From the NCBI RefSeq assembly GCF_014201905.1, contig NZ_JACHFM010000002.1, positions 558,001 through 622,000 of the forward strand: 64,000 nucleotides of DNA, read 5' to 3'. Both the position numbers and the translations under genes were made by a program. Under the pieces are notes generated by a model. It saw only the letters and a list, made by a program, of their open reading frames with translations. It was not told the DNA's origin and made no database searches. Positions 25,076 through 33,137 of the stretch are shown here, one piece after another (the first letter of the stretch is position 1; the number at the start of each line of letters is the position of its first letter). This stretch comes from Amaricoccus macauensis (GTDB lineage: Bacteria > Pseudomonadota > Alphaproteobacteria > Rhodobacterales > Rhodobacteraceae).

Positions 25076-26184
25076 CGGAAGGTCTTTCGCGGGTCGAAGG
25101 CGTCACGGACCCCTTCGAAGATGAAGACGAGCAGCGAAAGCATGATGGCGAAGGTGAAGAACGCCGTGAAGCCGAGCCACGGTGCGTTCAGCCGATTCTT
25201 CCCCTGCAACGCCAGCTCGCCCAGCGACGGATAGGACGGCGGTAGCCCGAGCCCGAGGAAGTCGAGCGCTGCCAGCCCGCCGATCGCCCCGGTAACGATG
25301 AACGGCATCAGCGTCAGCGTCGCCACCATGGCGTTCGGCAGGACGTGCCGCACCATGATCTTCAGATCGCCGAGCCCGAGCGCGCGTGCCGCCCGCACAT
25401 ACTCGAAGTTCCGCGCCCGCAGAAACTCCGCCCGCACCACGCCGACCAGCGACGTCCACGAGAAGAACGCGATCAGAAGCGTCAGTAGCCAGAAGTTCAT
25501 CGTGAAGATCGCCGAGAGGATGATGATGATGTAGAGGCTCGGCATGTTCGTCCAGATCTCGACGATCCGCTGGAACGTCAGGTCGATCCAGCCACCGAAA
25601 TATCCCTGCATCGCGCCCGCGGCGATGCCGATCGCCGACGAGATCACCGCCACGACAAGCGCGAACAGCACCGAGATGCGGAAGCCGTAGATCACCCGCG
25701 CCACCACGTCGCGCGTCTGGTCGTCGGTCCCGAGCCAGTGCACCCGGTCCGGCGGCGACGGCGCGGTCGTCACCTCGTAGTTGATCGTGTCGTAGGAGAA
25801 CGGGATCAGCGGCCAGAGGATCCAGCCCGGCCGCTCCACCTTCACGCCGTTGACCGCACCGGTCTGCTCGAACCCGGCGATGACACCTGCAGGGTCGTCA
25901 AGACAGTCCTCCGCCCCGTCGGTGCGGATCAGGCACTGCACCTCCGGCGTTGCATACTCCGCCTCGGTCTCGAACTCGCCGCCGAAGTCCGCCTCGGAAT
26001 AGAAGCGCACGACCGGCATGTAGAAGCCGCCGTCGTAGCGCACCAGAAGCGGCCGGTCGTTCGCCACGAACTCCGCACAGAGCGTAATGACGAACAGTAC
26101 GAGAAAGATCCAGAGCGACCAGAACGCCCGGCCATTCGCCCGGAAGTTTGCCAGCCGTCGGCGCTGGAGGGGGGAAAGGGCCAT
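25072..26184 (-). CDS. yejE: Peptide ABC transporter permease YejE
   Basis: Inner-membrane permease of the YejABEF importer, 370 residues. The long N-terminal insertion with a periplasmic part (FYMPVVRFYSEADFGGEF) is diagnostic for YejE among dipeptide permeases. The ATPase-contact loop (EFLRARNFEYVRAARALGL) is present. It overlaps yejB and the acetyltransferase gene by 4 nt each. Confidence 0.92.
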   Translation of the reverse strand: MALSPLQRRRLANFRANGRAFWSLWIFLVLFVITLCAEFVANDRPLLVRYDGGFYMPVVRFYSEADFGGEFETEAEYATPEVQCLIRTDGAEDCLDDPAGVIAGFEQTGAVNGVKVERPGWILWPLIPFSYDTINYEVTTAPSPPDRVHWLGTDDQTRDVVARVIYGFRISVLFALVVAVISSAIGIAAGAMQGYFGGWIDLTFQRIVEIWTNMPSLYIIIILSAIFTMNFWLLTLLIAFFSWTSLVGVVRAEFLRARNFEYVRAARALGLGDLKIMVRHVLPNAMVATLTLMPFIVTGAIGGLAALDFLGLGLPPSYPSLGELALQGKNRLNAPWLGFTAFFTFAIMLSLLVFIFEGVRDAFDPRKTFR

Positions 26185-27260
26185 CAGGTCTCGCGGGTTT
26201 CGAAGTCGATGCGCGGATCCACCCAGACGTAGGTGAGATCGGAGAGCAGCCCCACGAGCAGGCCCATGAGGCCGAAGACATAGAGCGTGCCGAAGACCAC
26301 CGGATAGTCGCGCTGCAGGGCGCTCTCGTAAGCCAGCCGCCCGAGCCCGTCGAGGGAGAAGATCGTCTCAATGATCAGGCTGCCGCCGAAGAACACCGAG
26401 ATGAAGACCGCGGGAAATCCGGCGATGACGATGAGCATCGCGTTGCGGAAGACGTGGCCGTAGAGCACGCGCCTTTCGGTCAGGCCCTTGGCCCGCGCCG
26501 TGATGACATACTGCTTCTTGATCTCGTCGAGGAACGAGTTCTTCGTGAGCAGCGTCATAGTGGCGAAGGCGCCGATCGTCGAGGCGATCACCGGCAGGGT
26601 GATGTGCCAGAAATAGTCCACGACCTTGCCGATCATCGAGAGATCGGCCCAGTTGTCCGACGTCAGCCCGCGCAGGGGAAAGATCCGCCAGTAGCTGCCG
26701 CCTGCGAAGAGCACGAGCAGCATGATTGCAAAGAGAAAGGACGGGATTGCATAGGCGACGATGATCGCGGCCGATGTCGCCGTGTCAAACCGGCTGCCGT
26801 CGCGTGTCGCCTTGGCGATGCCGAGCGGGATCGAGATCATGTAGGCGAGCAGCGTCGACCAGAGCCCGAGCGAGATCGACACCGGCATCTTCTCCAGCAC
26901 CAGATCGAAGACCGAGATCGAGCGGAAATAACTCTCGCCGAAATTGAAGGTGAGATAGTTGCGGATCATCAGAACGAACCGGGTGAGCGGCGGCTTGTCG
27001 AAGCCGAACTGCTTCTCCAGATTCGCGATGAACTCGGGTGGCAGGCCCTGCGCGCCGCGATAGTCGCTGCCGGCCGCCACATCGCCCCCACCGCCGCCGC
27101 TGATACGCCCGGTGGCGGACGTCGCCTCGTCGTTCACCTGGGCGATGATCTGCTCTATCGGGCCGCCGGGCATGAACTGCACCAGCACGAAGTTCACCAG
27201 CATGATGCCGAAGAGCGTCGGTATGATGAGCGCCAGCCGGCGCAGGATATAGGCGCCCAT
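26184..27260 (-). CDS. yejB: Peptide ABC transporter permease YejB
   Basis: Second inner-membrane permease of the peptide importer, 358 residues, six hydrophobic segments. The N-terminal MGAYILRRLALIIPTLFGIM and the cytoplasmic loop FLDEIKKQYVITARAKGL are typical DppB-family features. The extended loop after the first membrane segment fits YejB. It is 25 bp downstream of yejA. Confidence 0.92.
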   Translation of the reverse strand: MGAYILRRLALIIPTLFGIMLVNFVLVQFMPGGPIEQIIAQVNDEATSATGRISGGGGGDVAAGSDYRGAQGLPPEFIANLEKQFGFDKPPLTRFVLMIRNYLTFNFGESYFRSISVFDLVLEKMPVSISLGLWSTLLAYMISIPLGIAKATRDGSRFDTATSAAIIVAYAIPSFLFAIMLLVLFAGGSYWRIFPLRGLTSDNWADLSMIGKVVDYFWHITLPVIASTIGAFATMTLLTKNSFLDEIKKQYVITARAKGLTERRVLYGHVFRNAMLIVIAGFPAVFISVFFGGSLIIETIFSLDGLGRLAYESALQRDYPVVFGTLYVFGLMGLLVGLLSDLTYVWVDPRIDFETRET

Positions 27261-27285
27261 CAGGCGGCCCCGCGCTGCGCCGGGC

Positions 27286-29214
27286 TCACCGGAGCGCGCC
27301 TTCCGCCTTCAGCTTGTCGAACTTCGCCTGATCGAACCACCAGTAGGCGTCGCCACGCGAGTATGTGGGCGGGGCAGGTGGCATCCCGAAGACGTCCCAG
27401 TAGGCGAGCCAGTGATAGGGGCGATACCAGTTCGAGACCCAGATCTGCTTCTGGCGCAGCACCCGGTCGAGGGCGCGCACCCGCGACACCATCTCGTCGC
27501 GGCTGGTCGAGGCGATGATCTTCTCCACCAGCGCGTCCACCACCGGATCGGCGAGCCCGCTCATGTTCACCGTTCCCGGCGTGTTGGCGCTCTGGGAGCT
27601 GAAGAACTGCCGGAGCTCCAGCGAGGGGCTGAGCGACATGACAAATCGCGCGACCGCAATATCATAGTCGAAGTTCTTCTGGCGCTCCTGCATCTGCGCC
27701 GCGTCGATCTGGCGATAGCTCGCGTCGATCCCGACCTGCCGCAGGTTGGTGACGAAGGTGTTGATGATCGGCTCGAATGACGCATTGTCGTCGACGAACG
27801 CGACCTGCAGCGTCTGGCCCTTGTCGTTCACCCGCATCCCGCCGGGGCCGACCCTCCACCCGGCATCACCGAGCAGTTTCGACGCCTTGCGAAGCGACGC
27901 CCGGTCGAGCCTGTCGGGCTTCTGCACCGGCGGCGTCCATGCGGGCTCGGTGAAGATCTCGGGCGGCAACTGGGCGCGGAACGGCTCCAGCGCTGCCAGT
28001 TCCTCGCCCTCCGGCAGGCCCGAAGCCGCCATCGGCGAGTTCATCCAGAAGCTCGTGGTCCGCTGGTTGAGCCCATGAAAGAGCGCCTGGTTCGTCCACT
28101 CGAAGTTGAACATGAGGCCGATGGCCTCGCGGACCCGCTGGTCCTTGAACTTGTCCCGGCGCAGGTTCATCCAGAACCCTTGCGTGCCCCCGGGACGACC
28201 GTCGGGGACCTCCGCTTTGGTCACCCAGCCTTTTTCGAGCGCGGGGAAGTTATAGCTGGTCGCCCAGAGCGCCGACGACATCTCCTCGTGGAAGAAGTAT
28301 TCACCGACCTTCAGTGCCTCGAACGCGGCATTGTTGTCGGCGAAGTACTGGTAGATGACGCAGCCGAAGTTGTTGGCTCCGACGTTGACGGGGAGATCCC
28401 TGCCCCAGTAGTCGGTATTGCGGCAGTAGCGGACCGACTTGCCGGCCTGCACGGCTTCGATGACGTATGGCCCCGAGCCGATCGGTGGCGTGAGCGTCGA
28501 GGCGGCGAAGTCGACCGTATCGTAGTAGTGCTTCGGCAGCACCGGCAGGCCGCCGGCGAGCTGGGGCAGGTCGCGCTTCGGCGCCTCGGGCCGGAAGGTG
28601 AATTTCACCCGGTGCGGGTCGAGCGCCTCGGCCCCTGTGATGTCCTGCAGCGTGATCTGGTAGACCGGCGCGCCTTTCTCGATCAGCACGTTATAGCTGA
28701 AGACCACGTCCTCGGCGGTGACCGGCACGCCGTCGGAGAATTTCGCCTCCGGCCGAAGGTTGAAGATCACCCAGGAGCGGTCCTCGGGGTATTCGATGCT
28801 CGCCGCAACGAGCCCATAGCTCGAATCCGGCTCGTCGTCCGAGCCTGCGAGGAGCGTGTCGTAGATCAGACCCAGCCCCTGCGCCGGTTCACCCTTCAGG
28901 ATGAAGTTGTTCAGGCTGTCAAAGGTCTGACTCGCGCCGGTGCCGCGGAAGCTCATGGTGCCGCCCTTGGGCGCATCCGGGTTCACGTAGTCGAAATGTC
29001 TGAAGTCGGCCGGGTACTTCAGATCGCCGAAGGCCGAGATGCCATGACTCGTGATGACGGGGGCATCCACGCTAGCTGCAGCGGCGGCTTCCTCCGCCGA
29101 TGCCGCGGCGGGCAGGACGGCGGACGCCGCGAGGACGAGCGCCGTGAAGACGAGACCGTGCCAGCGGGTGGCGGTCATCGCGGTAGGGGCCGTGGTGCGG
29201 GGCCAGTCGGACAT
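27286..29214 (-). CDS. yejA: Peptide ABC transporter substrate-binding protein YejA
   Basis: Periplasmic family-5 extracellular solute-binding protein, 642 residues, with a signal peptide ending PAAASAEE. The YejA-type opening ITSHGISAFGDLKYPADFRHF and the core FDSLNNFILKGEPAQGLGLI are clear. It probably binds oligopeptides for the downstream permeases and ATPase. A second in-frame ATG at 29178 begins the signal peptide more tightly and may be the real start. Confidence 0.92.
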   Translation of the reverse strand: MSDWPRTTAPTAMTATRWHGLVFTALVLAASAVLPAAASAEEAAAAASVDAPVITSHGISAFGDLKYPADFRHFDYVNPDAPKGGTMSFRGTGASQTFDSLNNFILKGEPAQGLGLIYDTLLAGSDDEPDSSYGLVAASIEYPEDRSWVIFNLRPEAKFSDGVPVTAEDVVFSYNVLIEKGAPVYQITLQDITGAEALDPHRVKFTFRPEAPKRDLPQLAGGLPVLPKHYYDTVDFAASTLTPPIGSGPYVIEAVQAGKSVRYCRNTDYWGRDLPVNVGANNFGCVIYQYFADNNAAFEALKVGEYFFHEEMSSALWATSYNFPALEKGWVTKAEVPDGRPGGTQGFWMNLRRDKFKDQRVREAIGLMFNFEWTNQALFHGLNQRTTSFWMNSPMAASGLPEGEELAALEPFRAQLPPEIFTEPAWTPPVQKPDRLDRASLRKASKLLGDAGWRVGPGGMRVNDKGQTLQVAFVDDNASFEPIINTFVTNLRQVGIDASYRQIDAAQMQERQKNFDYDIAVARFVMSLSPSLELRQFFSSQSANTPGTVNMSGLADPVVDALVEKIIASTSRDEMVSRVRALDRVLRQKQIWVSNWYRPYHWLAYWDVFGMPPAPPTYSRGDAYWWFDQAKFDKLKAEGALR

Positions 29215-29328
29215 CGGCAGCTCTGATCGGGTTGCGGGTTGCCGCCACTCTATCGCCGAATGGCCTTGGGTAAAGCGGTCGCGGCGAGTTTGACCGCTTC
29301 GTGAATGCCGCGTCCAGCCGAAACGCTG

Positions 29329-29365
29329 CGCGCGTCAACCTGAATTGAGATCAGGTTGACGCGCG
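29329..29365. terminator. Perfect 15-bp inverted repeat
   Basis: Arms CGCGCGTCAACCTGA (29329-29343) and TCAGGTTGACGCGCG (29351-29365) pair perfectly around a 7-nt loop. It lies 64 bp downstream of the cytochrome c stop and 114 bp upstream of the yejA start, both on the minus strand. It is a likely transcription terminator for the cytochrome gene. No T-run follows, only a short GTTT. Confidence 0.6.
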
Positions 29366-29429
29366 AGCCTCTTACCATGTGAATTCAGTCGCTTGGCGGG
29401 CCCGCGCAACCCGCGCAGGCACCAGCCCC

Positions 29430-29927
29430 TTACTGGGCGTGTGCCTCAAGGTAGGCGATCACGTTCGCCCGATCCTCGTCCTTCGGCAGGCCCGCGAAGG
29501 ACATCTTGGTGCCGGGCGTGAACTTCTTCGGGTTCGCGAGGAAGTGGAAGAGGTTGTCCGGGGTCCAGTCATCACCGTGCGACTTCATCGCGTCGGAGTA
29601 GGTGAAGTCACCGAGCGAACCGATCGGACGCCCGACGACACCGTTCAGGTGCGGGCCGACCGCGTTCGTGTTGTCGATCTTGTGGCAGGCAGCGCACTTC
29701 TTGAAGACCGCCTCGCCCTTCGCGACATCCGCCGCCGCGACCAGCGCCGCCACGTCGACCTGCTCGGCCCCGCCGCCATCGCCCTCGGCCGCCTCGACGG
29801 GCACCACGAAGGACGTCGCGTCGGTCCCCACGTGGAAGATCGCGCCCGCAGCCATGTGAATCAGCAGGAAGACCAGCAGACTCCCACAGATCGCCCCGAC
29901 GAACTTCGTGATTTCCATCGTGTTCAT
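29430..29927 (-). CDS. cycM: Membrane-anchored cytochrome c (CycM/c552-like)
   Basis: A 165-residue c-type cytochrome with an N-terminal membrane anchor (VGAICGSLLVFLLIHMAAG), an acidic linker and a class-I domain. The haem site is FKKCAACHKI and the sixth ligand Met is in KMSFAGLP. This architecture matches the membrane-bound cytochromes that shuttle electrons to terminal oxidases in alphaproteobacteria. It is divergent from a patatin gene. Confidence 0.9.
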   Translation of the reverse strand: MNTMEITKFVGAICGSLLVFLLIHMAAGAIFHVGTDATSFVVPVEAAEGDGGGAEQVDVAALVAAADVAKGEAVFKKCAACHKIDNTNAVGPHLNGVVGRPIGSLGDFTYSDAMKSHGDDWTPDNLFHFLANPKKFTPGTKMSFAGLPKDEDRANVIAYLEAHAQ

Positions 29928-30074
29928 GGGGTCTCGCTCACCTCGCTCGCGGGTCGTGCCGACCCGTCTGGCCTCGTTGGCGTCGTTTTAGCCGCTTCAC
30001 GCGATGGTGTGCAAGACGCTTGCGCCGCTTCCGCTGCCGAGCGACGAAAGGCGCGTCCACGAAGGAGCCGCCAC

Positions 30075-31133
30075 ATGGCGCGAGCAGCCAGGCCCATCAA
30101 CCTCGCCCTGCAGGGCGGCGGCTCGCATGGCGCGCTGACCTGGGGCGTGCTCGACCGGCTCCTCGAGGACGACCGGATCGATATCCGCGCGGTGAGCGGC
30201 ACCAGCGCCGGGGCGATGAACGCCGTCGCGCTGGCCGACGGATTCGCCCGAGACGGCGCCGCCGGGGCGCGCGCCGCGCTTGCCAATTTCTGGAAGGCGG
30301 TAAGCGATGCGGCCCGCCTCTCACCGGCGCAGCGGACATGGGCCGACCGTCTGGCCGGCCGCTACAGCCTCGACCGCTCGCCGGGATATCTCTGGATGGA
30401 AGCCCTGGGACGGATTTTTTCTCCCTACGAACTCAACCCGTTCGACCTGAACCCGCTACGCGACCTCCTCGCCGCGCAGGTGGATTTCGACCGGGTGAAT
30501 GCCTCGCCCGTTCAGGTGAGTGTCACCGCGACCAACGTCCGCACCGGCCTGCCGCGGGTCTTTGCCACTGGCGAGCTCACTGTCGACGCCGTGCTCGCCT
30601 CGGCCTGTCTGCCCCAGCTCTACAAGGCGGTCGAGATCGGCGGCGAGGCCTATTGGAACGGCGGCTTCTCCGCGAACCCCGCACTCTACCCGCTGGTGGC
30701 GAATGCCGAGAGCCCGGACGTGGTGATCGTGCAGATCAATCCGCTGATCCGGCGTCGCCTGCCGCGGACGGCGCGCGAGATCATCAACCGGATGAACGAG
30801 ATCAGTTTCAACACGAGTCTCGTGAAGGAGCTTCGCGCGCTGGCGATGGTGAAGAAGGCCGGGATGCCGCCGCCGGGCTCGGAGGCGTCGGGGGGCGCGT
30901 TCCTGCATCTCATCCACGTCGACGAAGAGGTGCAGGACCTCGCCGCTTCCAGCAAGCTCAACGCCGAATGGCGCTACCTCAGCACGCTCTTCGAGCGCGG
31001 GCACCGCTGGGCCGACGTCTGGCTCCGGGACAACTTCGACCGGGTGGGCGTTGCCTCGACGCTGGATCTCGACCGGCTCTTCGAGGAGGGCCCGCGTCCC
31101 GCCGGTCTGCCGCCACGCCTCACCGACGGCTGA
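30075..31133 (+). CDS. Patatin-like phospholipase with Asn in the DGG position
   Basis: A 352-residue patatin-family protein. The oxyanion loop LALQGGGSHGALTWG and the nucleophile elbow GTSAGAMNA (GXSXG) are canonical. The catalytic Asp, normally in DGG or DGA, is replaced: the sequence reads YWNGGF, codon AAC. Activity may therefore be lost or altered. The ATG at 30075 has AAGGAG 7 nt upstream, which decides the start over a much longer open frame. A paralogue lies at 57721-58782. It overlaps pdeM by 14 nt at the 3' ends. Confidence 0.85.
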   Translation: MARAARPINLALQGGGSHGALTWGVLDRLLEDDRIDIRAVSGTSAGAMNAVALADGFARDGAAGARAALANFWKAVSDAARLSPAQRTWADRLAGRYSLDRSPGYLWMEALGRIFSPYELNPFDLNPLRDLLAAQVDFDRVNASPVQVSVTATNVRTGLPRVFATGELTVDAVLASACLPQLYKAVEIGGEAYWNGGFSANPALYPLVANAESPDVVIVQINPLIRRRLPRTAREIINRMNEISFNTSLVKELRALAMVKKAGMPPPGSEASGGAFLHLIHVDEEVQDLAASSKLNAEWRYLSTLFERGHRWADVWLRDNFDRVGVASTLDLDRLFEEGPRPAGLPPRLTDG

Positions 31134-31812
31134 GGCGGTCGGCCCGGGCGAGGGCAGGCGCGAGAGGAAGTGCCACGCAGGGCTCGCCGGTCAGGATCGC
31201 CCGCGCGTCCGACCCGAGCAGTCCCGCCAGCGCCGGATCCCCGGCGCAAAGTCCCCCGGTGTAGGCCCCGAACGCCGGCAGGATCAGCCGGCGTGAGTCG
31301 TGCAGGAAACACGGCCGCGAGACCGTCCTGCCGCCGATCGCGAGGCGAAGTTTCGGATGATAGTGGCCGGAGACTTCACCCGGGGCTGCGTCTGGCCGGG
31401 CGATGTGGCGGAGGACCAGAGGGCCGAGAATCACCTCGTCCAGGTGCCGTCCGCCGAGGCCGAGGGGTGCGGGATCGTGGTTCCCGGCGATCCAGAGCCA
31501 GTCGCGACCGTCCGCGATGGTCGCGAGCCGGTCGCGCTCTGACAGGGTCTCGCTCGCCACGTTGTCGTCGAAACTGTCGCCGAGACAGACCACGCGGAGC
31601 GGGTCGAGGCGGGCGATTTCGGCCGCGAGGCGCGCCAGGGTGTCACGGGTCTCGTAGGGCGGCAGGAGCGTCCCGCCGCGCCGGGCGATCCGTTCCGCCT
31701 TGCCGAGGTGCAGGTCGGCGACGCAGAGCAGCCGCTCCCCGGGCCAGAACAGCCCGCCCGAGGCGAGCGCGAGCAGCGGCGTGCCGGCAAGGACGAGAGG
31801 CGCGGAGTTCAT
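31120..31812 (-). CDS. pdeM: Ligase-associated DNA damage response nuclease PdeM
   Basis: A calcineurin-like metallophosphoesterase of 230 residues. All metal motifs are visible: VADLHLGKAER (DxH), CLGDSFDD (GDxxD), IAGNHDP (GNHD) and SGHYHPK (GHxH). The DLHLGK opening and length match PdeM, which normally travels with an ATP-dependent ligase, an Lhr-type helicase and an exonuclease. None of these is adjacent here. The ATG at 31812 starts MNSAPLVLAG. Confidence 0.85.
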   Translation of the reverse strand: MNSAPLVLAGTPLLALASGGLFWPGERLLCVADLHLGKAERIARRGGTLLPPYETRDTLARLAAEIARLDPLRVVCLGDSFDDNVASETLSERDRLATIADGRDWLWIAGNHDPAPLGLGGRHLDEVILGPLVLRHIARPDAAPGEVSGHYHPKLRLAIGGRTVSRPCFLHDSRRLILPAFGAYTGGLCAGDPALAGLLGSDARAILTGEPCVALPLAPALARADRLSRR

Positions 31813-31956
31813 GGCGCCCGGATTGCGGCATGAGACGGGGCGGGACAAGCGCGGATCGTTCCCGCCCGGGGCCAGCTCACGGGATCTCAATGGAATCTTA
31901 GCGGCTCGGTGCCAGTCTCCGCGCGGTTTTACCCAACATTGCTGGAGACAGATCCG

Positions 31957-32568
31957 ATGCACTCGGTCGAGAGCATCGCGGCGGAGATCGTGCGCCGCGA
32001 AGGAGGATTCGTGAACGACCCCGACGATCCGGGAGGGGCGACCAAGCATGGTGTCACGCTCGGCACGCTGCGGCGGCTCGGCATCGACCTGGACCGCGAC
32101 GGTGACGTCGACGTGGACGACGTGAAGGCCCTGACACCGGCGCGGGCAGCGCAGATCTACGTGAGGCACTACTTTCGCGAGCCGGGGATCGACCGGCTTC
32201 CCGAGCCGCTGCAGCCGAGCGTCTTCGACATGCAGGTGAACGCCGGCCAGAACGCGGTGAAGATCCTGCAGCGACTGATGGCGGCGTTCGGGCTGCCGCT
32301 CGCCGACGACGGGGTGGTCGGGCCGGTGACGGCGCGGACGGTGGCGCGGGGGATGGCAAAGGCGCCGCACCATCTGGTCGACGCCTACGGCATCGCCCGG
32401 CGCAATTACTACTACAGGCTCGCGGACGGCCGGCCGGCGAGCCGGAAGTTCGCCCGGCGAAACGACGGAGGCAAGGGCGGCTGGATCGTTCGGGCGGAGG
32501 AGTTCATGGCGGAGAAGTATCATCTCACGGCGGCTGAGCACGCGGCGCGGGTGGCAGCATGGGCATGA
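31957..32568 (+). CDS. Holin-associated N-acetylmuramidase (GH108, GTA endolysin type)
   Basis: A 203-residue peptidoglycan hydrolase of glycoside hydrolase family 108. The catalytic region IVRREGGFVNDPDDPGG with its Glu, and KHGVTLGTLRRLG, are clear; a C-terminal peptidoglycan-binding part begins near DDGVVGPVTART. An EF-hand-like loop (DLDRDGDVDVDD) is embedded near residue 48. No signal peptide is seen, so release would need the adjacent holin. The ATG has GGAGA 10 nt upstream. The pair resembles the unlinked lysis genes of Rhodobacter gene transfer agents. Confidence 0.88.
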   Translation: MHSVESIAAEIVRREGGFVNDPDDPGGATKHGVTLGTLRRLGIDLDRDGDVDVDDVKALTPARAAQIYVRHYFREPGIDRLPEPLQPSVFDMQVNAGQNAVKILQRLMAAFGLPLADDGVVGPVTARTVARGMAKAPHHLVDAYGIARRNYYYRLADGRPASRKFARRNDGGKGGWIVRAEEFMAEKYHLTAAEHAARVAAWA

Positions 32569-33098
32569 TGGCGGCGGTTCTCGGGGCGGGCAGCACCGCG
32601 CGGCAAATCGGCGACGTGGTGGGCGGGGTGGCCGAGATCTTCGTCGGCAACCGGGCGGAGCGCGAGGCGGCAGAGAGCCGCGAGCCGGCGGCGGCGCTGA
32701 CCGAGTTCGGCGCGGAGTTCGCGCGCACGCCGGCGGGCCGGTTCGACGGGTTCGTTGATGGGTTGAACCGCCTGCCGCGGCCGTTGCTCACGCTCGGCAC
32801 GCTCGGGCTCTTTGTCTACGCCATGGCCGCGCCGTCCGGTTTTACCGTGCGAATGCACGGGCTCGACACGGTGCCCGAGCCGCTGTGGTGGCTGCTCGGG
32901 GCGATCGTGTCGTTCTATTTCGGCGCGCGGGAGCTGCATCACCAGCGCAGCCGCGTGGCGGGCATCGGTCAGGCCGTGGCCGAGGCGAAGGCGGTTGCCG
33001 CGCCCAGGGTTGCGCCCCAGCCGCTCGCGGCGGTTGCGGCTGTCGATCCGGATCGCAACCGGGCGGTTGAGGACTGGCGGCGGACGCAGCGCCGCTGA
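32559..33098 (+). CDS. GTA-type holin, three-TM family
   Basis: A 179-residue membrane protein overlapping the endolysin gene by 10 nt. The pattern LNRLPRPLLTLGTLGLFVYAM and WWLLGAIVSFYFGARELHH, and the N-terminal acidic/basic region, match the GTA holin family with about three membrane segments. A basic C-terminal tail ends in QRR. It would permeabilise the membrane to release the endolysin. No gene transfer agent capsid or tail genes are in the window. Confidence 0.85.
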   Translation: MGMMAAVLGAGSTARQIGDVVGGVAEIFVGNRAEREAAESREPAAALTEFGAEFARTPAGRFDGFVDGLNRLPRPLLTLGTLGLFVYAMAAPSGFTVRMHGLDTVPEPLWWLLGAIVSFYFGARELHHQRSRVAGIGQAVAEAKAVAAPRVAPQPLAAVAAVDPDRNRAVEDWRRTQRR

Positions 33099-33110
33099 GA
33101 GGGAGCGGAG

Positions 33111-33137
33111 AGGCGGGGGGGGGGAGACCTCCCGCCT
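33111..33137. terminator. GC hairpin between convergent holin and glpK genes, with a G10 tract
   Basis: AGGCGGG (33111-33117) pairs with CCCGCCT (33131-33137) in the 39-bp convergent spacer. The loop side contains a run of ten G (33115-33124). It may terminate both genes. The G-run is slippage-prone, so its length could vary or be miscalled. Confidence 0.45.

Noticed and set aside
24534-25106. N-terminal extension of yejF through the acetyltransferase gene
   Set aside because: The extension is an out-of-frame shadow of the acetyltransferase; the ABC domain starts right after [12 protein letters not shown].
29379-30074. N-terminal extension of the patatin upstream of 30075
   Set aside because: The frame runs antisense through the cytochrome c gene; AAGGAG 7 nt before the ATG at 30075 and the conserved patatin start decide against it.
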